From positions 367,475 to 431,474 of the forward strand of contig JACKHV010000004.1 of NCBI GenBank assembly GCA_020638835.1: a stretch of 64,000 bases of DNA. The letters run 5' to 3'. The notes beneath the pieces are model-generated. The model was not told the origin of the DNA. It worked only from the letters and a program-made list of their open reading frames with translations, and did not search any database. Below, piece by piece: positions 26,474-34,870 of this stretch (position 1 is its first letter; every line of letters begins with the position of its first letter). Source of the stretch: Planctomycetota bacterium (GTDB taxonomy: Bacteria > Planctomycetota > UBA1135 > GCA-002686595). A program made the translations under genes and the position numbers.

Positions 26474-27019
26474 TCAGTGGCCCGATTCGTGGTCGGACGC
26501 GAGCGCCCGCAGCCGCCGCACGCCCTCGTAGAGCCGCGTCTTCACCAAGCTCGGCGGGATCTGGAGCACTTCGGCGATCTCCGCGCGCGAGAGATCCTCG
26601 GCGTAGCGCAGTCGCAACACTTCCTGGTGCTCCGTGCTCAGCTGAGCGAGCCAGGCGTTGACCTCCGCGTCGCGCTCGGCGCCGAGCAGTCGCGTCAGCG
26701 CGCCGGTCCCGGACTCGGCGGCATCGAAGGCCGTGCGGAGTCGTCCCTCGCCGCGCCGCGCGCCGTCGCGCAGTTGGTTGAGGCACAGGTTGCGCGCGAT
26801 GCGATACAGCCAAGGGCGCGCTCGGTCGGGTTCCTCATCGCCTTCGAGCGCACGCAAGAAGACTTCCCGAACGACGACCTCCGCCGCGACTTCGTCGCGC
26901 AGATAACCGTAGGCGAAACGCAACAGCGGCTCGCCGTACAGTTCGCGCAGCCTCCCGGCGCCCTTCACTCGCCTCCTCCGCAGGACTCGAGTTCCCCGGG
27001 CAGCTGCTGATCGACGCAC
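26474..27019 (-). CDS. ECF-type RNA polymerase sigma factor
   Basis: This 181-residue protein has region 2 (about 25-95: LYGEPLLRFAYGYLRD, RPWLYRIARNLCLNQL) and region 4 (about 120-175: LSTEHQEVLRLRYAEDLS, then IAEVLQIPPSLVKTRLYEG). The EDLxQE motif of region 2 is replaced by a weaker AAEVVVREVFLRAL. The true start may be the GTG about 17 codons inside, because the first residues are an Arg-rich stretch with no conserved feature. No anti-sigma gene accompanies it, which differs from the sigma genes at 10137, 20447 and 36077. The DUF1579 lipoprotein gene follows in the same direction about 100 nt away. Confidence 0.88.
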   Translation of the reverse strand: MRRSAAARGTRVLRRRRVKGAGRLRELYGEPLLRFAYGYLRDEVAAEVVVREVFLRALEGDEEPDRARPWLYRIARNLCLNQLRDGARRGEGRLRTAFDAAESGTGALTRLLGAERDAEVNAWLAQLSTEHQEVLRLRYAEDLSRAEIAEVLQIPPSLVKTRLYEGVRRLRALASDHESGH

Positions 27020-27181
27020 GGCGACTTCGCCGGTTGACGAAGCTCGGCGAACCCGCGGCGCCGTGTGGATGAACGGGTTGAAGTCGTGGAGCGCGGGCGG
27101 AGCGCCCGTCGGGTCCCTGTTCGTTCTCGACGCGTCGGCGGTGGAGGGGGCGTGGACAATCTGGTTCGCGAGAGGGACCGA

Positions 27182-28555
27182 CTAGCTGTTCTTCGCGAGC
27201 AGCGCGAAGCCCTCGCGGACCTGACCCTTGAGTTCGTGCCACGTGCGCACGGCGAGCAAGCGACGCAGCAGGTAGCCAGGCCGCAAGTAGTACTTGCGAA
27301 CCATGCTGCGCTTCAGCTCGAGCATGCGCACGCGGTCGAGCGTCAGCGTCGGAAGGAAGGCGTCCTCGCCGCCCTGGTCCATGACCAACTCGTGCGAGTT
27401 CGCGAGCCCGAGCTCGATTGCGCGCGTCCGGAAAGGCGTGCCGAAGCGTGGCACGGCCACGTTCAGCGACAGGAAGTCCATGTCCAGGTCGATCGCGAGC
27501 TTCAGCGTCGCGTGCAGGCTCGACTCCGTCTCTTCCGGGAGGCCGATGATGAAGGTCCCGACGGTGCGCAACTTGTTCCGCCGCGCACGCTCGAAGGCCG
27601 CGGCGACTTCCGACGCGCGGTAGCCCTTCTCGTACTCCTCGAGCACCGAGTCGTCGGCGGACTCGACGCCCATCATCACCGTGTGGCAGCCGGCCGCGCG
27701 CATCGCGCCGAGCAGCTCGTCGTCGGCGAGGTCGGGGCGCGTGTACGCGGTCCACGACAGGTCTCCACGCTCGGCGAAAGCGGCGCAGAGTTCGAGCGCG
27801 CGCTCTCGCCGCACGCCGAAGGTCTGGTCCATGAAGAACAGCTCGCACACACCGCGCCCGCGCAGGTGGTCGATCTCCTCCAGCACGTCGGCGACGTCGC
27901 GCGTTCGGAAGGGGATCGTCGAGATCACGCAGAAGCTGCACGGATAGGGGCAGCCGTAGTCGGTGAGCAGCGTCGCGAAGGGGGCGCGGCGCGCGAAGGA
28001 GAAGCGGTAGCCGCGCGTCGGGAACAGCTCGTGCCGAGGACGGGGAACGCGGTAGCGCTTCGTGCGGTCGGGGGGCAGCGTGGTGATCGATCCGTCCGGC
28101 TCGCGCACGCTCATGCCGGCGAGGCCCGTGCGTTCACCCGCGAGGTAGCGCGGCAGCGAGTCGCAGGCGAAGTCGTCGAGGATCGCCTCGAGCCACGGTT
28201 CGTCCGCCAAGCGTTCGGCGGGCGCTTCGTGCAGCACGTCGCCGATCCCGACGATGCGCCGACCGTCTTCCGCCAGCGCGCGCAAGAAGGTGTGGTCTTC
28301 CTTCCACGACACCGAGCCGACCAGCGCGACGACGACTTGCGGGTCCAGCTCGCGGATGCGCGCGAGCGCGGTCGTGGGGGACAGGGCCTCGGCGATGCAG
28401 TCGAGCACGCTCAGCTCGTGTTCGTCGGCGAGCCAACCGGACAGCACGACCAGGTCGATCGGCTGGAACAGGTAGTTCGACTTCGTCGTCTTCGAGCAGA
28501 AGTAGTCGCGGATCACGACCCGCTCCGACGGCGGATTGAGCAGGAGGACTCGCAT
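27182..28555 (-). CDS. B12-binding-domain radical SAM protein
   Basis: This 457-residue protein has an N-terminal cobalamin-binding Rossmann domain (about 1-140, MRVLLLNPPSERVVIRDYF). A radical SAM barrel from about 185 carries the 4Fe-4S cluster motif GCPYPCSFC (Cys-x3-Cys-x2-Cys), with later features MGVESADDSVLEEYEKG and TFIIGLPEET. The start at 28555 is used because the conserved strand MRVLLLNPP begins there and the upstream glycosyltransferase stops 8 nt before it. Relatives methylate or rearrange unreactive carbons in lipids, cofactors and natural products. Cotranscription with a GT9 glycosyltransferase suggests a role in lipid or glycan modification. The exact substrate is unknown. 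Confidence 0.88.
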   Translation of the reverse strand: MRVLLLNPPSERVVIRDYFCSKTTKSNYLFQPIDLVVLSGWLADEHELSVLDCIAEALSPTTALARIRELDPQVVVALVGSVSWKEDHTFLRALAEDGRRIVGIGDVLHEAPAERLADEPWLEAILDDFACDSLPRYLAGERTGLAGMSVREPDGSITTLPPDRTKRYRVPRPRHELFPTRGYRFSFARRAPFATLLTDYGCPYPCSFCVISTIPFRTRDVADVLEEIDHLRGRGVCELFFMDQTFGVRRERALELCAAFAERGDLSWTAYTRPDLADDELLGAMRAAGCHTVMMGVESADDSVLEEYEKGYRASEVAAAFERARRNKLRTVGTFIIGLPEETESSLHATLKLAIDLDMDFLSLNVAVPRFGTPFRTRAIELGLANSHELVMDQGGEDAFLPTLTLDRVRMLELKRSMVRKYYLRPGYLLRRLLAVRTWHELKGQVREGFALLAKNS

Positions 28556-28562
28556 GCGGCGG

Positions 28563-29777
28563 CTACGCGTGGCGCGGGACCGCGCGGTCCTCGGACGCCG
28601 CGGCATCGATCAGCTGCAGGGTCCGCGCATGAACCTCGTCGACCTCGATCGAGACGAGGCACTCGGGTCGACCGAGCGCGCAGGTGGAGAGCTTGTTGTC
28701 GTGCACGTTGATGCACGGGCTGCACTGCGGCGGGCGGTAGAGCACCGCCGTGTGCCGGCCGAGCGGCGCGTACATGACCGGCGTCTCGGGTCCGAACAAG
28801 CCGACCGTGGGCACGTCGAGCGCCGCGGCGATGTGCATCGGACCGCTGTCGTTGGAGACGACCGCGGCGGCGCCTTCGAGCAGCGCGCAGAGTTCGCCGA
28901 TCGAGAGCTCGCCGGCGAGCTGCAGGCTCGTGCCGCTCGGGAGCGGCTGCGCGGCGCGCGCCGAGAGCTCGACGTGCTCACGCTCGTCCTTCCCGCCGAT
29001 CCACACGACGCGCAGACCGTCCTCGAGCACGAAGCGGAGGGCGAGGCGCGCGAAGTGCTCCGACGGCCAACGACGCTCGAGCGAGAGTTCGCCGGCGTTC
29101 GCGTTGAGCACGACGTACGGACGCTGCACCGGCGCGGTCCGCACGCGCGCGGCGACGCTCGCTCGCTCCGCCGGCGTGGGGAGGAACGGTACGAGCGGAT
29201 CGAGGTCGCCCTCGCCGCCGGCCAGCGCGTGGAAGTTGCGCGCGACGTGCCAGTAGCGGTTGAACTGCACTCGCTCGGTGTGCAACGCCCCGCGCCAGAC
29301 GCGTTCCGAAGCGAAGCCGACCGTCCAGGGCGCGCCCGTGACGAAGGCGGCGACGGCAGAGACGCGCGTGAAGAACTCGAAGTCGTAGACGCGGTCGTAG
29401 CGTCCGCGCCGCAGGCGCCAGAAGAGATCCAGCAAGCGGACGACCACGCGCGGCCAAGAGGGCACGCGGACGTCGGCGACCACGACTTCGTCCCACAGGC
29501 CCAGCCCTCGGGCGAACGCCTGGTTCTGCGAGAGCGTCAGCAGCGCGAGCTCGGCCCCGGGGTGGCGCTCGCGCAGCACGAGGACCGCCGGGGTCAGCAG
29601 CTGCAGGCTGCCGATCCCCCAGAACTTGATCATCAGGACCCGGCGCACCGGCCCGTTCGAGCGCTTGCGGCGGCGAAACAGGCGCCAGGGTTGCAGCGCG
29701 AGGCAGACCACTCGTCCCCAGGATGAGTCGGCACGCTGCAGGCGTTCCATCGAGAGGGGGCGAGAGGTGCGCGGCAT
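28563..29777 (-). CDS. glycosyltransferase family 9 (heptosyltransferase-like)
   Basis: This 404-residue GT-B enzyme has the N-terminal strand VRRVLMIKFWGIGSLQLLTP from about residue 44 and the C-terminal donor-site motif VVSNDSGPMHIAAALDVPTV typical of ADP-heptose:LPS transferases, followed by GLFGPETP. An N-terminal extension of about 43 residues precedes the first conserved strand. A cysteine-rich stretch CSPCINVHDNKLSTC near the end is unusual for the family. It likely transfers a sugar to lipopolysaccharide core or another glycolipid on the cytoplasmic face of the membrane. It is the first gene of an operon with the radical SAM gene. A -10-like TATAGT lies 9 nt before its ATG. Confidence 0.87.
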   Translation of the reverse strand: MPRTSRPLSMERLQRADSSWGRVVCLALQPWRLFRRRKRSNGPVRRVLMIKFWGIGSLQLLTPAVLVLRERHPGAELALLTLSQNQAFARGLGLWDEVVVADVRVPSWPRVVVRLLDLFWRLRRGRYDRVYDFEFFTRVSAVAAFVTGAPWTVGFASERVWRGALHTERVQFNRYWHVARNFHALAGGEGDLDPLVPFLPTPAERASVAARVRTAPVQRPYVVLNANAGELSLERRWPSEHFARLALRFVLEDGLRVVWIGGKDEREHVELSARAAQPLPSGTSLQLAGELSIGELCALLEGAAAVVSNDSGPMHIAAALDVPTVGLFGPETPVMYAPLGRHTAVLYRPPQCSPCINVHDNKLSTCALGRPECLVSIEVDEVHARTLQLIDAAASEDRAVPRHA

Positions 29778-29785
29778 CGTCGCCC

Positions 29786-29791
29786 ACTATA
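29786..29791 (-). promoter_or_regulatory. -10-like hexamer just before the GT9 start
   Basis: TATAGT on the minus strand ends about 8 nt before the ATG at 29777. If used, transcription would start within a base or two of the start codon, giving a nearly leaderless message. Confidence 0.3.
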
Positions 29792-29937
29792 CCTTGGCGG
29801 CTCGGAGCGGTTTCCGGCGCCTCGCCGCACCGTTCGTCGAGCTCGACCATTAACATGCTCGCCCCGCGCGCCCGGCGGACCGTTCCCGCGGTCCGACGAG
29901 CGACCCCCCTCGGCCCCGAACGACCCCTCCTCACGCC

Positions 29938-31422
29938 ATGTGCGGATTCATCGGCATCTACGGCCCCGACGGCACCGACGTCGCGGGTGAGATCTACGAA
30001 GGCCTGTTGGCCGTGCAACACCGCGGCCAGGACGCGGCGGGGATCACGACCTTCACCGAGTCCTTCCACGTCAAGAAGGGGCTCGGGCTCGTGCTCGAGG
30101 TCTTCAACCAGGACAACATGTCCCGCTTGAAGGGCAACCTGGGCGTCGGCCACGTGCGCTACCCCACGATCGGCGGGAACCGCGGCGAAGACGCGCAGCC
30201 CTTCCACCTGACCTTCCCGGTCGGGATCGCGATGGCGCACAACGGCAACCTGTCGAACTACGCCGAGCTGGTCGAGAAGGACTTTCGCTCGACGGGCATG
30301 CGCCTCAACTCGTCGTGCGACCTCGAGGTGATCCTCTTCGTGTTCGCGCGCGCGCTGTCCGAGCGCGTCAAGCCCGGGCACAAGATCGACAAGCACGACG
30401 TGTTCCACGCGGTCAAGGAGGTCTACGCCGAGGTGCGCGGCGCCTACTCGGTCGTCGCGACGCTCGCCGACGTCGGAATGGTTGCCTTCCGCGACCCCTT
30501 CGGCATCAAGCCGATCTGCTTCGGCGAGAAGGAGACGGAAGAGGGCAAGTGGTTCGCCTGCGCGTCCGAGTCCGTCGTGCTCGACGTGAACGGCTACGAC
30601 CGCACGATCGACATCGGCCCCGGCGAGGCGGTGTTCATCGACGCGAACCGCCAGGTGTCGCACGAGAAGCTCTCGGACAAGCCGCACCGGCCCTGCATCT
30701 TCGAGCTGGTCTACTTCGCGCGCCCGGACTCCTTCCTGGACGACATCTCGGTCTACAAGACGCGCGTGCGCTTCGGCCAGGCGCTGGCGAAGCAGTGGAT
30801 CGCGGCCGGCGCGCCGCTGCCCGACGTGATCATCCCGATTCCCGACTCGTCGCGCGACGCGGCGCTCTCGATGGCGCTCGAGATGGACATCCCGTACCGC
30901 GAGGGCCTCGTCAAGAACCGCTACATCGGCCGGACCTTCATCATGCCGACGCAGCAGAACCGGCAGTCGTCGATCCGCCGCAAGCTGAACCCGATCCCGC
31001 TCGAGTTCGAGGGCAAGAACGTGCTGCTCGTCGACGACTCGATCGTGCGCGGCACCACTTCCCGCCGCATCGTGCAGATGGCGCGCGACGCCGGAGCCAA
31101 ACAGGTGTACCTCGCATCGTGCAGCCCGCCGCTCGTCGCGCCGTGCCCGTACGGCATCGACATGGCGTCGAAGACCGAGTTCGTCGCAACGGGCCGCGGC
31201 ACGCCGGAGATCGCCGAGGCGATCGGCGTCGACCACCTGATGTACCTCGACCTCGAGGCGATGAACGAGGCCGCCCGCGCCGGCAACAAGAAGATCGGTG
31301 CCTTCTGCAACGCGTGCTTCAACGGCGACTACCCGACCGGCGACATCACCGCGGAGCGCCTGCAGGCGATCGCCGGCGACAAGCTTTCGAACCGCGACGA
31401 GAAGACGACCTGCGGCGCGTGA
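29938..31422 (+). CDS. purF: amidophosphoribosyltransferase (Fe-S, PurF)
   Basis: This 494-residue enzyme starts Met-Cys, so Cys2 becomes the N-terminal glutaminase nucleophile without a long propeptide. It shows AVQHRGQDAAGI, GHVRYPTIG, AHNGNLSN and the PRPP-binding motif VLLVDDSIVRGTTSRRI. Cysteines in PCIFELVYFARPDS, APCPYGIDM and FCNACFNGDYPT match the ligands of the Bacillus-type 4Fe-4S cluster, so an oxygen-sensitive cluster is predicted. It catalyses the first committed step of purine synthesis: PRPP plus glutamine to phosphoribosylamine. It is divergent from the GT9 gene, and its TGA lies at the edge of the perfect palindrome. Confidence 0.97.
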   Translation: MCGFIGIYGPDGTDVAGEIYEGLLAVQHRGQDAAGITTFTESFHVKKGLGLVLEVFNQDNMSRLKGNLGVGHVRYPTIGGNRGEDAQPFHLTFPVGIAMAHNGNLSNYAELVEKDFRSTGMRLNSSCDLEVILFVFARALSERVKPGHKIDKHDVFHAVKEVYAEVRGAYSVVATLADVGMVAFRDPFGIKPICFGEKETEEGKWFACASESVVLDVNGYDRTIDIGPGEAVFIDANRQVSHEKLSDKPHRPCIFELVYFARPDSFLDDISVYKTRVRFGQALAKQWIAAGAPLPDVIIPIPDSSRDAALSMALEMDIPYREGLVKNRYIGRTFIMPTQQNRQSSIRRKLNPIPLEFEGKNVLLVDDSIVRGTTSRRIVQMARDAGAKQVYLASCSPPLVAPCPYGIDMASKTEFVATGRGTPEIAEAIGVDHLMYLDLEAMNEAARAGNKKIGAFCNACFNGDYPTGDITAERLQAIAGDKLSNRDEKTTCGA

Positions 31423-31525
31423 AGTACGGTACCGCGTTCGTTTTTCCAAAATAGCGGCCACGAGATGGGCGGCCCGCCCATCTCGTGGCCGCTATTTTGG
31501 AAAAACGAACGCGGTACCGTACTTC
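31421..31525. repeat. perfect 105-bp palindrome downstream of purF
   Basis: Two 52-nt arms are exact reverse complements around a single C at 31473. The left arm begins with the last two bases of the purF stop. The inner 25 bp on each side, flanked by AAAA and TTTT, look like a textbook bidirectional terminator (CCAAAATAGCGGCC to GGCCGCTATTTTGG). The perfect pairing extends a further 27 bp outwards and includes runs of five T or A. It is clearly AT-richer than the surroundings. It could be an unusually long terminator, a mobile repeat, or a fold-back artefact of assembly. Confidence 0.85.
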
Positions 31526-31549
31526 TCTGGTCGATTCAACGGGCCCCCC

Positions 31550-32719
31550 ATGCGCGTCCTGATCACCTCACCCATCTTCCCGCCGGACCTCGGCGGGCCC
31601 TCGACCTACGTGCCCAGCATCGGGCGCTTCCTGGTCGAGCGCGGGCACGAGGTGAAGGTGGTCGCCTTCTGCTCCGATCCGAACCCGAGCGGCTACCCCT
31701 TCCCGGTCGTCTCGATCCCGCGCGGTCCGCTGCCGGTGCGCTACCTCAAGGCCTTCTGGCGCGTGTTGCGCGAGGTGAAGGGCTTCGATGTGGTCTACGT
31801 GCAGGAACACCTCGCGCTGCTGCACGTCCTGGCCGCGAAGCTGCGCGGCGTGCCGGTCGTCATCCGCATCATGGTCGACGGCTCCTGGGAGATCGCGCAC
31901 CGCAAGGGGTGGATCGGCGACGACACGATCACCGACTACCAGGGCAAGGACTACGGCGACTGGCGCGTGAACCTCACGCGCTACCTCCAGCGCAAGTGGT
32001 GGGGCTGGTGCACGCGGATCATCTCGTGCTCGGACTTCCTGCGGAACATCCTGGTCGAGACCTACGGCGTGCCCGGCGACAAGGTGCGGCGCATCTTTAA
32101 CGCATACCACGGGCCCGATCCGGACTCGGTCAGCGAGAGCCGGGACGAGGCGCGCGCGAAGCTCGGGCTCGATCCCGCGAAGCGCTACCTGCTCTCGATC
32201 AACCGCTTGATGGGCTGGAAGCGGGTCGACGGCGTGATCGAGGCGCTCTCGGAGCTGCCGGAGGACGTCGAGCTCGTCGTCTGCGGCGACGGCGACATGG
32301 AGGAGGCTTGGAAGGCCCTGGCGGCGGAGCGCGGCTTGGCCGCGCGGGTCCACTTCCTAGGCAACGTGCCGCACGCCAAGATCCCGCTCTACATCCGCGC
32401 CGCGGACGTCTTCGTGCTGAACAGCCTCTACGAAGGCCTCTCTCACACCCTGCTCGAGGTCCAGGCGCTCGGTACGCCGATCGTCGCCAGCCGGGTCTGC
32501 GGTAACCCCGAGGTCGTCGTCGACGGCGAGAGCGGCCTGCTGGTCGAGCCCCGGGACTCGCGTGAGCTGGCGGAAGCCGTCCGCAAGCTCTTGTCGGACA
32601 GTGTCTTGCGTGCGAGGTTCAGCGCCGCCGGGTTGGCCCAGCGGCCCCGCTTCCTGCGCGAGGAGACCTTTGCCGAGGTCCAGTCCGTCCTGGAGGCCGC
32701 GGCGGGCTTCCCACGCTAG
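31550..32719 (+). CDS. glycosyltransferase family 4
   Basis: This 389-residue GT-B enzyme has the N-terminal MRVLITSPIFPPDLGGPSTY (acceptor side, GGPSTY loop), a central WKRVDGVIEAL strand, LVVCGDGDMEEAW and the donor-site motif NSLYEGLSHTLLEVQALGTP with the E-x7-E pattern. The ATG at 31550 starts the conserved strand; the longer frame upstream reads through the palindrome. It uses an activated sugar to extend a glycan, probably on the cytoplasmic face. It is followed by a second B12-binding radical SAM gene, which mirrors the pairing of GT9 and radical SAM on the other side of purF. Confidence 0.9.
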   Translation: MRVLITSPIFPPDLGGPSTYVPSIGRFLVERGHEVKVVAFCSDPNPSGYPFPVVSIPRGPLPVRYLKAFWRVLREVKGFDVVYVQEHLALLHVLAAKLRGVPVVIRIMVDGSWEIAHRKGWIGDDTITDYQGKDYGDWRVNLTRYLQRKWWGWCTRIISCSDFLRNILVETYGVPGDKVRRIFNAYHGPDPDSVSESRDEARAKLGLDPAKRYLLSINRLMGWKRVDGVIEALSELPEDVELVVCGDGDMEEAWKALAAERGLAARVHFLGNVPHAKIPLYIRAADVFVLNSLYEGLSHTLLEVQALGTPIVASRVCGNPEVVVDGESGLLVEPRDSRELAEAVRKLLSDSVLRARFSAAGLAQRPRFLREETFAEVQSVLEAAAGFPR

Positions 32720-32853
32720 AACCTCACGCGCACGGGAAGTTTCGACTCCCCCTCCCCCCAGACCTCCATCCGGACCGATAAAATTCGGGTCCCGGTCCCC
32801 CTCGCCGGGCGCGAATGAGTCGCGCCGCGGGCAGCCACCGGCGATCGCCCCAC

Positions 32854-34425
32854 ATGAAAGCCCTCTTCATCAGCGAGTATCTGCCCCAAGAGATGCTCGG
32901 CCCGATGTGGCTCTCGCGTGCCGTCAAGGACGCGGGCCACGACATGCAGGCCCTCTTCCTGCCCGACAAGCAGTGGGTCAAGAAGCTCGAGGAGATCGCC
33001 CCCGACGTGGTGCTCTTCTCGGCGACCACCGGCATGCACGGTTACGCCGCGGACGTCGCGCGCAAGGTGAAGAAGGTCCTGCCGAACGCGATGACGGTCG
33101 TCGGCGGCCCGCACCCGACCTTCGTGCCCGAGTACGTCGAGGTCGACGGGGTCGACGCGATCTGCCGAGGTGAGGGCGAGGAAGCCATCGTCGAGCTGAT
33201 GAACAAGCTCGCCGCCGGCGAGGACTACTACGAGACGCAGAACTTCTGGTTCAAGAAGCCCAACGGCGAGATCGTCAAGAACTGCCAGCGTCCGCTGGAG
33301 AACGATCTGAACAAGCTGGGCTTCCCCGATCGCTCGCTGATCTACGACGCGGGCCCGATCTACCGTCAGTCGGAGCGCAAGGTCTTCGTCAGCCAGCGCG
33401 GCTGCCCGATGAACTGCTCCTTCTGCTTCCACCACGCCTGGAAGAAGAAGGTCTACAACGCGAAGAACCGCGAGTACACGCGCAAGCGCACGGTCACGCA
33501 CGTGATCGATGAGATCAACGAAGTGCGCGCGAAGTACCCGCTGAAGTTCGTCCACTTCCTCGACGACATCTTCAACCTCTCGAACACCTGGCTCGAGGAG
33601 TTCTGCGAGCGTTATCCGAAGGAAGTCGGTCTGCCGTTCGACGTCATCCTGATGGCGAACATGACGACCGAGAAGCACATCGAGATGCTCAAGGGAGCGG
33701 GTTGCGTCTACGCGCGGATCGCCCTCGAAGCGGCCAGCGACTACGTCCGCAACGCCGTCTTCCGCAAGAACACGACGCGCCAGCAGCTGACCGACTCGGC
33801 CGGCTGGATCCGCAAGCACGGCATCCGCCTCGGCACGCTGAACATGCTCGGCGGCCCGGGGGGCACGATCGAGGACGACTGGGACACGGTCCGGCTGAAC
33901 ATCGAGTGCAAGGCGGACCACCCGCTCGTCTCGATCATGCAGCCGTACCCCGAGTTCGACATCAACGAGATGACCAAGGACATGGGCTACGCCGTGTCCG
34001 GCTACGACGACTTCCCCGAGAAGTTCAACCGCACCTCGTCGATCGAGCTCGAGAACAAGCACGTGATCGAGAACCTGCACAAGTGGTTCCCGATCGTCGT
34101 GCGCTATCCGTGGCTCGAAGGCATCGCGCGCAAGGCGGTGCACTACAAGCGCCTCGCGCCGCTCTACCTCGTGATGTACATGCTGTACTCCGAGTACATG
34201 GTCGCGGAGCAGACCGAGCTCTACTCACGCGCCCAGGGCGACTACTCGCTGGGCAAGCGCGCCCAGATCGACTTCGTCCGGCGCCTGGCGACGAAGGGCG
34301 TCATGCGCGTCTACGACCGCATCGTCGGCCGTTACCTCGAGCGCATCCTGCCCGGCAAGCGCCAGAGCGAGATGAAGCTGAAGCTCCAGATGGGCGACGA
34401 GCGAGTCGTCGCGCACATGGACTGA
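32854..34425 (+). CDS. B12-binding-domain radical SAM protein
   Basis: This 523-residue protein has an N-terminal cobalamin-binding domain (about 1-150; MKALFISEYLPQEMLGPMW, TVVGGPHPTFVPEYVE). A radical SAM domain follows with the cluster motif RGCPMNCSFC (about 183-192), the strand FVHFLDDIFNLSN and the C-terminal-side NMLGGPGGTIEDDWDTV. Residues 390-523 form an extra helical domain. The start at 32854 is favoured over an ATG 13 codons upstream because the first conserved strand begins there. It resembles enzymes for methylation or isomerisation of lipids, hopanoids or bacteriochlorophyll-like substrates. The GT4 gene lies about 130 nt upstream. Confidence 0.88.
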   Translation: MKALFISEYLPQEMLGPMWLSRAVKDAGHDMQALFLPDKQWVKKLEEIAPDVVLFSATTGMHGYAADVARKVKKVLPNAMTVVGGPHPTFVPEYVEVDGVDAICRGEGEEAIVELMNKLAAGEDYYETQNFWFKKPNGEIVKNCQRPLENDLNKLGFPDRSLIYDAGPIYRQSERKVFVSQRGCPMNCSFCFHHAWKKKVYNAKNREYTRKRTVTHVIDEINEVRAKYPLKFVHFLDDIFNLSNTWLEEFCERYPKEVGLPFDVILMANMTTEKHIEMLKGAGCVYARIALEAASDYVRNAVFRKNTTRQQLTDSAGWIRKHGIRLGTLNMLGGPGGTIEDDWDTVRLNIECKADHPLVSIMQPYPEFDINEMTKDMGYAVSGYDDFPEKFNRTSSIELENKHVIENLHKWFPIVVRYPWLEGIARKAVHYKRLAPLYLVMYMLYSEYMVAEQTELYSRAQGDYSLGKRAQIDFVRRLATKGVMRVYDRIVGRYLERILPGKRQSEMKLKLQMGDERVVAHMD

Positions 34426-34441
34426 CCCGACCATCACGACG

Positions 34442-34457
34442 CGGGCCGCACGGCCCG
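34442..34457. terminator. short GC hairpin after the radical SAM gene
   Basis: Seven-bp arms CGGGCCG/CGGCCCG are separated by two bases (six pairs with a realistic four-base loop). It is 16 nt after the stop. A weak candidate terminator. Confidence 0.3.
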
Positions 34458-34604
34458 ACCCAGCCTTCCAATCGAGGGGCTGTCCGCGCGCCGGGGGGGC
34501 GAGTGGGCGGCCCCTCTCCTCTTCCCGTGCCGAGAGTGCGGATCGCGTCCGAAAAGACGAATCCGCGGCCGGGTCCGGTGAGTCGGAAGCGGTCCTAGGG
34601 GAGG

Positions 34605-34681
34605 TGGTACGCCCGACAGGATTCGAACCTGTGACCTTTCGCTCCGGAGGCGAACGCTCTATCCAGCTGAGCTACGGGCGC
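34605..34681 (-). tRNA. tRNA-Arg (anticodon CCG)
   Basis: On the minus strand the cloverleaf is complete: acceptor GCGCCCG pairs with CGGGCGT (one G-U at the end), D-arm GCTC/GAGC, anticodon stem TTCGC/GCGAA with loop CTCCGGA giving anticodon CCG, T-arm with GGTTCGAATCC, discriminator A and an encoded CCA tail. It reads CGG arginine codons, frequent in this high-GC genome. Confidence 0.97.
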
Positions 34682-34870
34682 GTCGGCGGCGGGACATCTT
34701 AGGAGCGCCCCACCCCCAAGGGAACTGCGCGCGGGGAAACCGCGCCCGGGGGCCGAAAATCGGCCCGCGTCCACGGAATTGGTTACCTTGACGATTCGGC
34801 GGGGTTGGGCCTACGATGGTCGCGGCTAGGTCCGTTCAGGCCCCATGAACCGCGCCGGCTGCTCTCGCTC

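Noticed and set aside
28978..31461. 827-codon minus-strand frame opposite purF
   Set aside because: PurF on the plus strand is unmistakable. The opposite frame has the composition of a shadow frame and runs into the GT9 gene in a second wrong frame.
31421..31525. CRISPR repeat or insertion-sequence end
   Set aside because: A single palindrome with no repeated units, no transposase and no target-site duplication visible.
34605..34681. Integration site (attachment site) at the tRNA-Arg gene
   Set aside because: No partial repeat of the tRNA 3' end and no integrase gene were found in the window.
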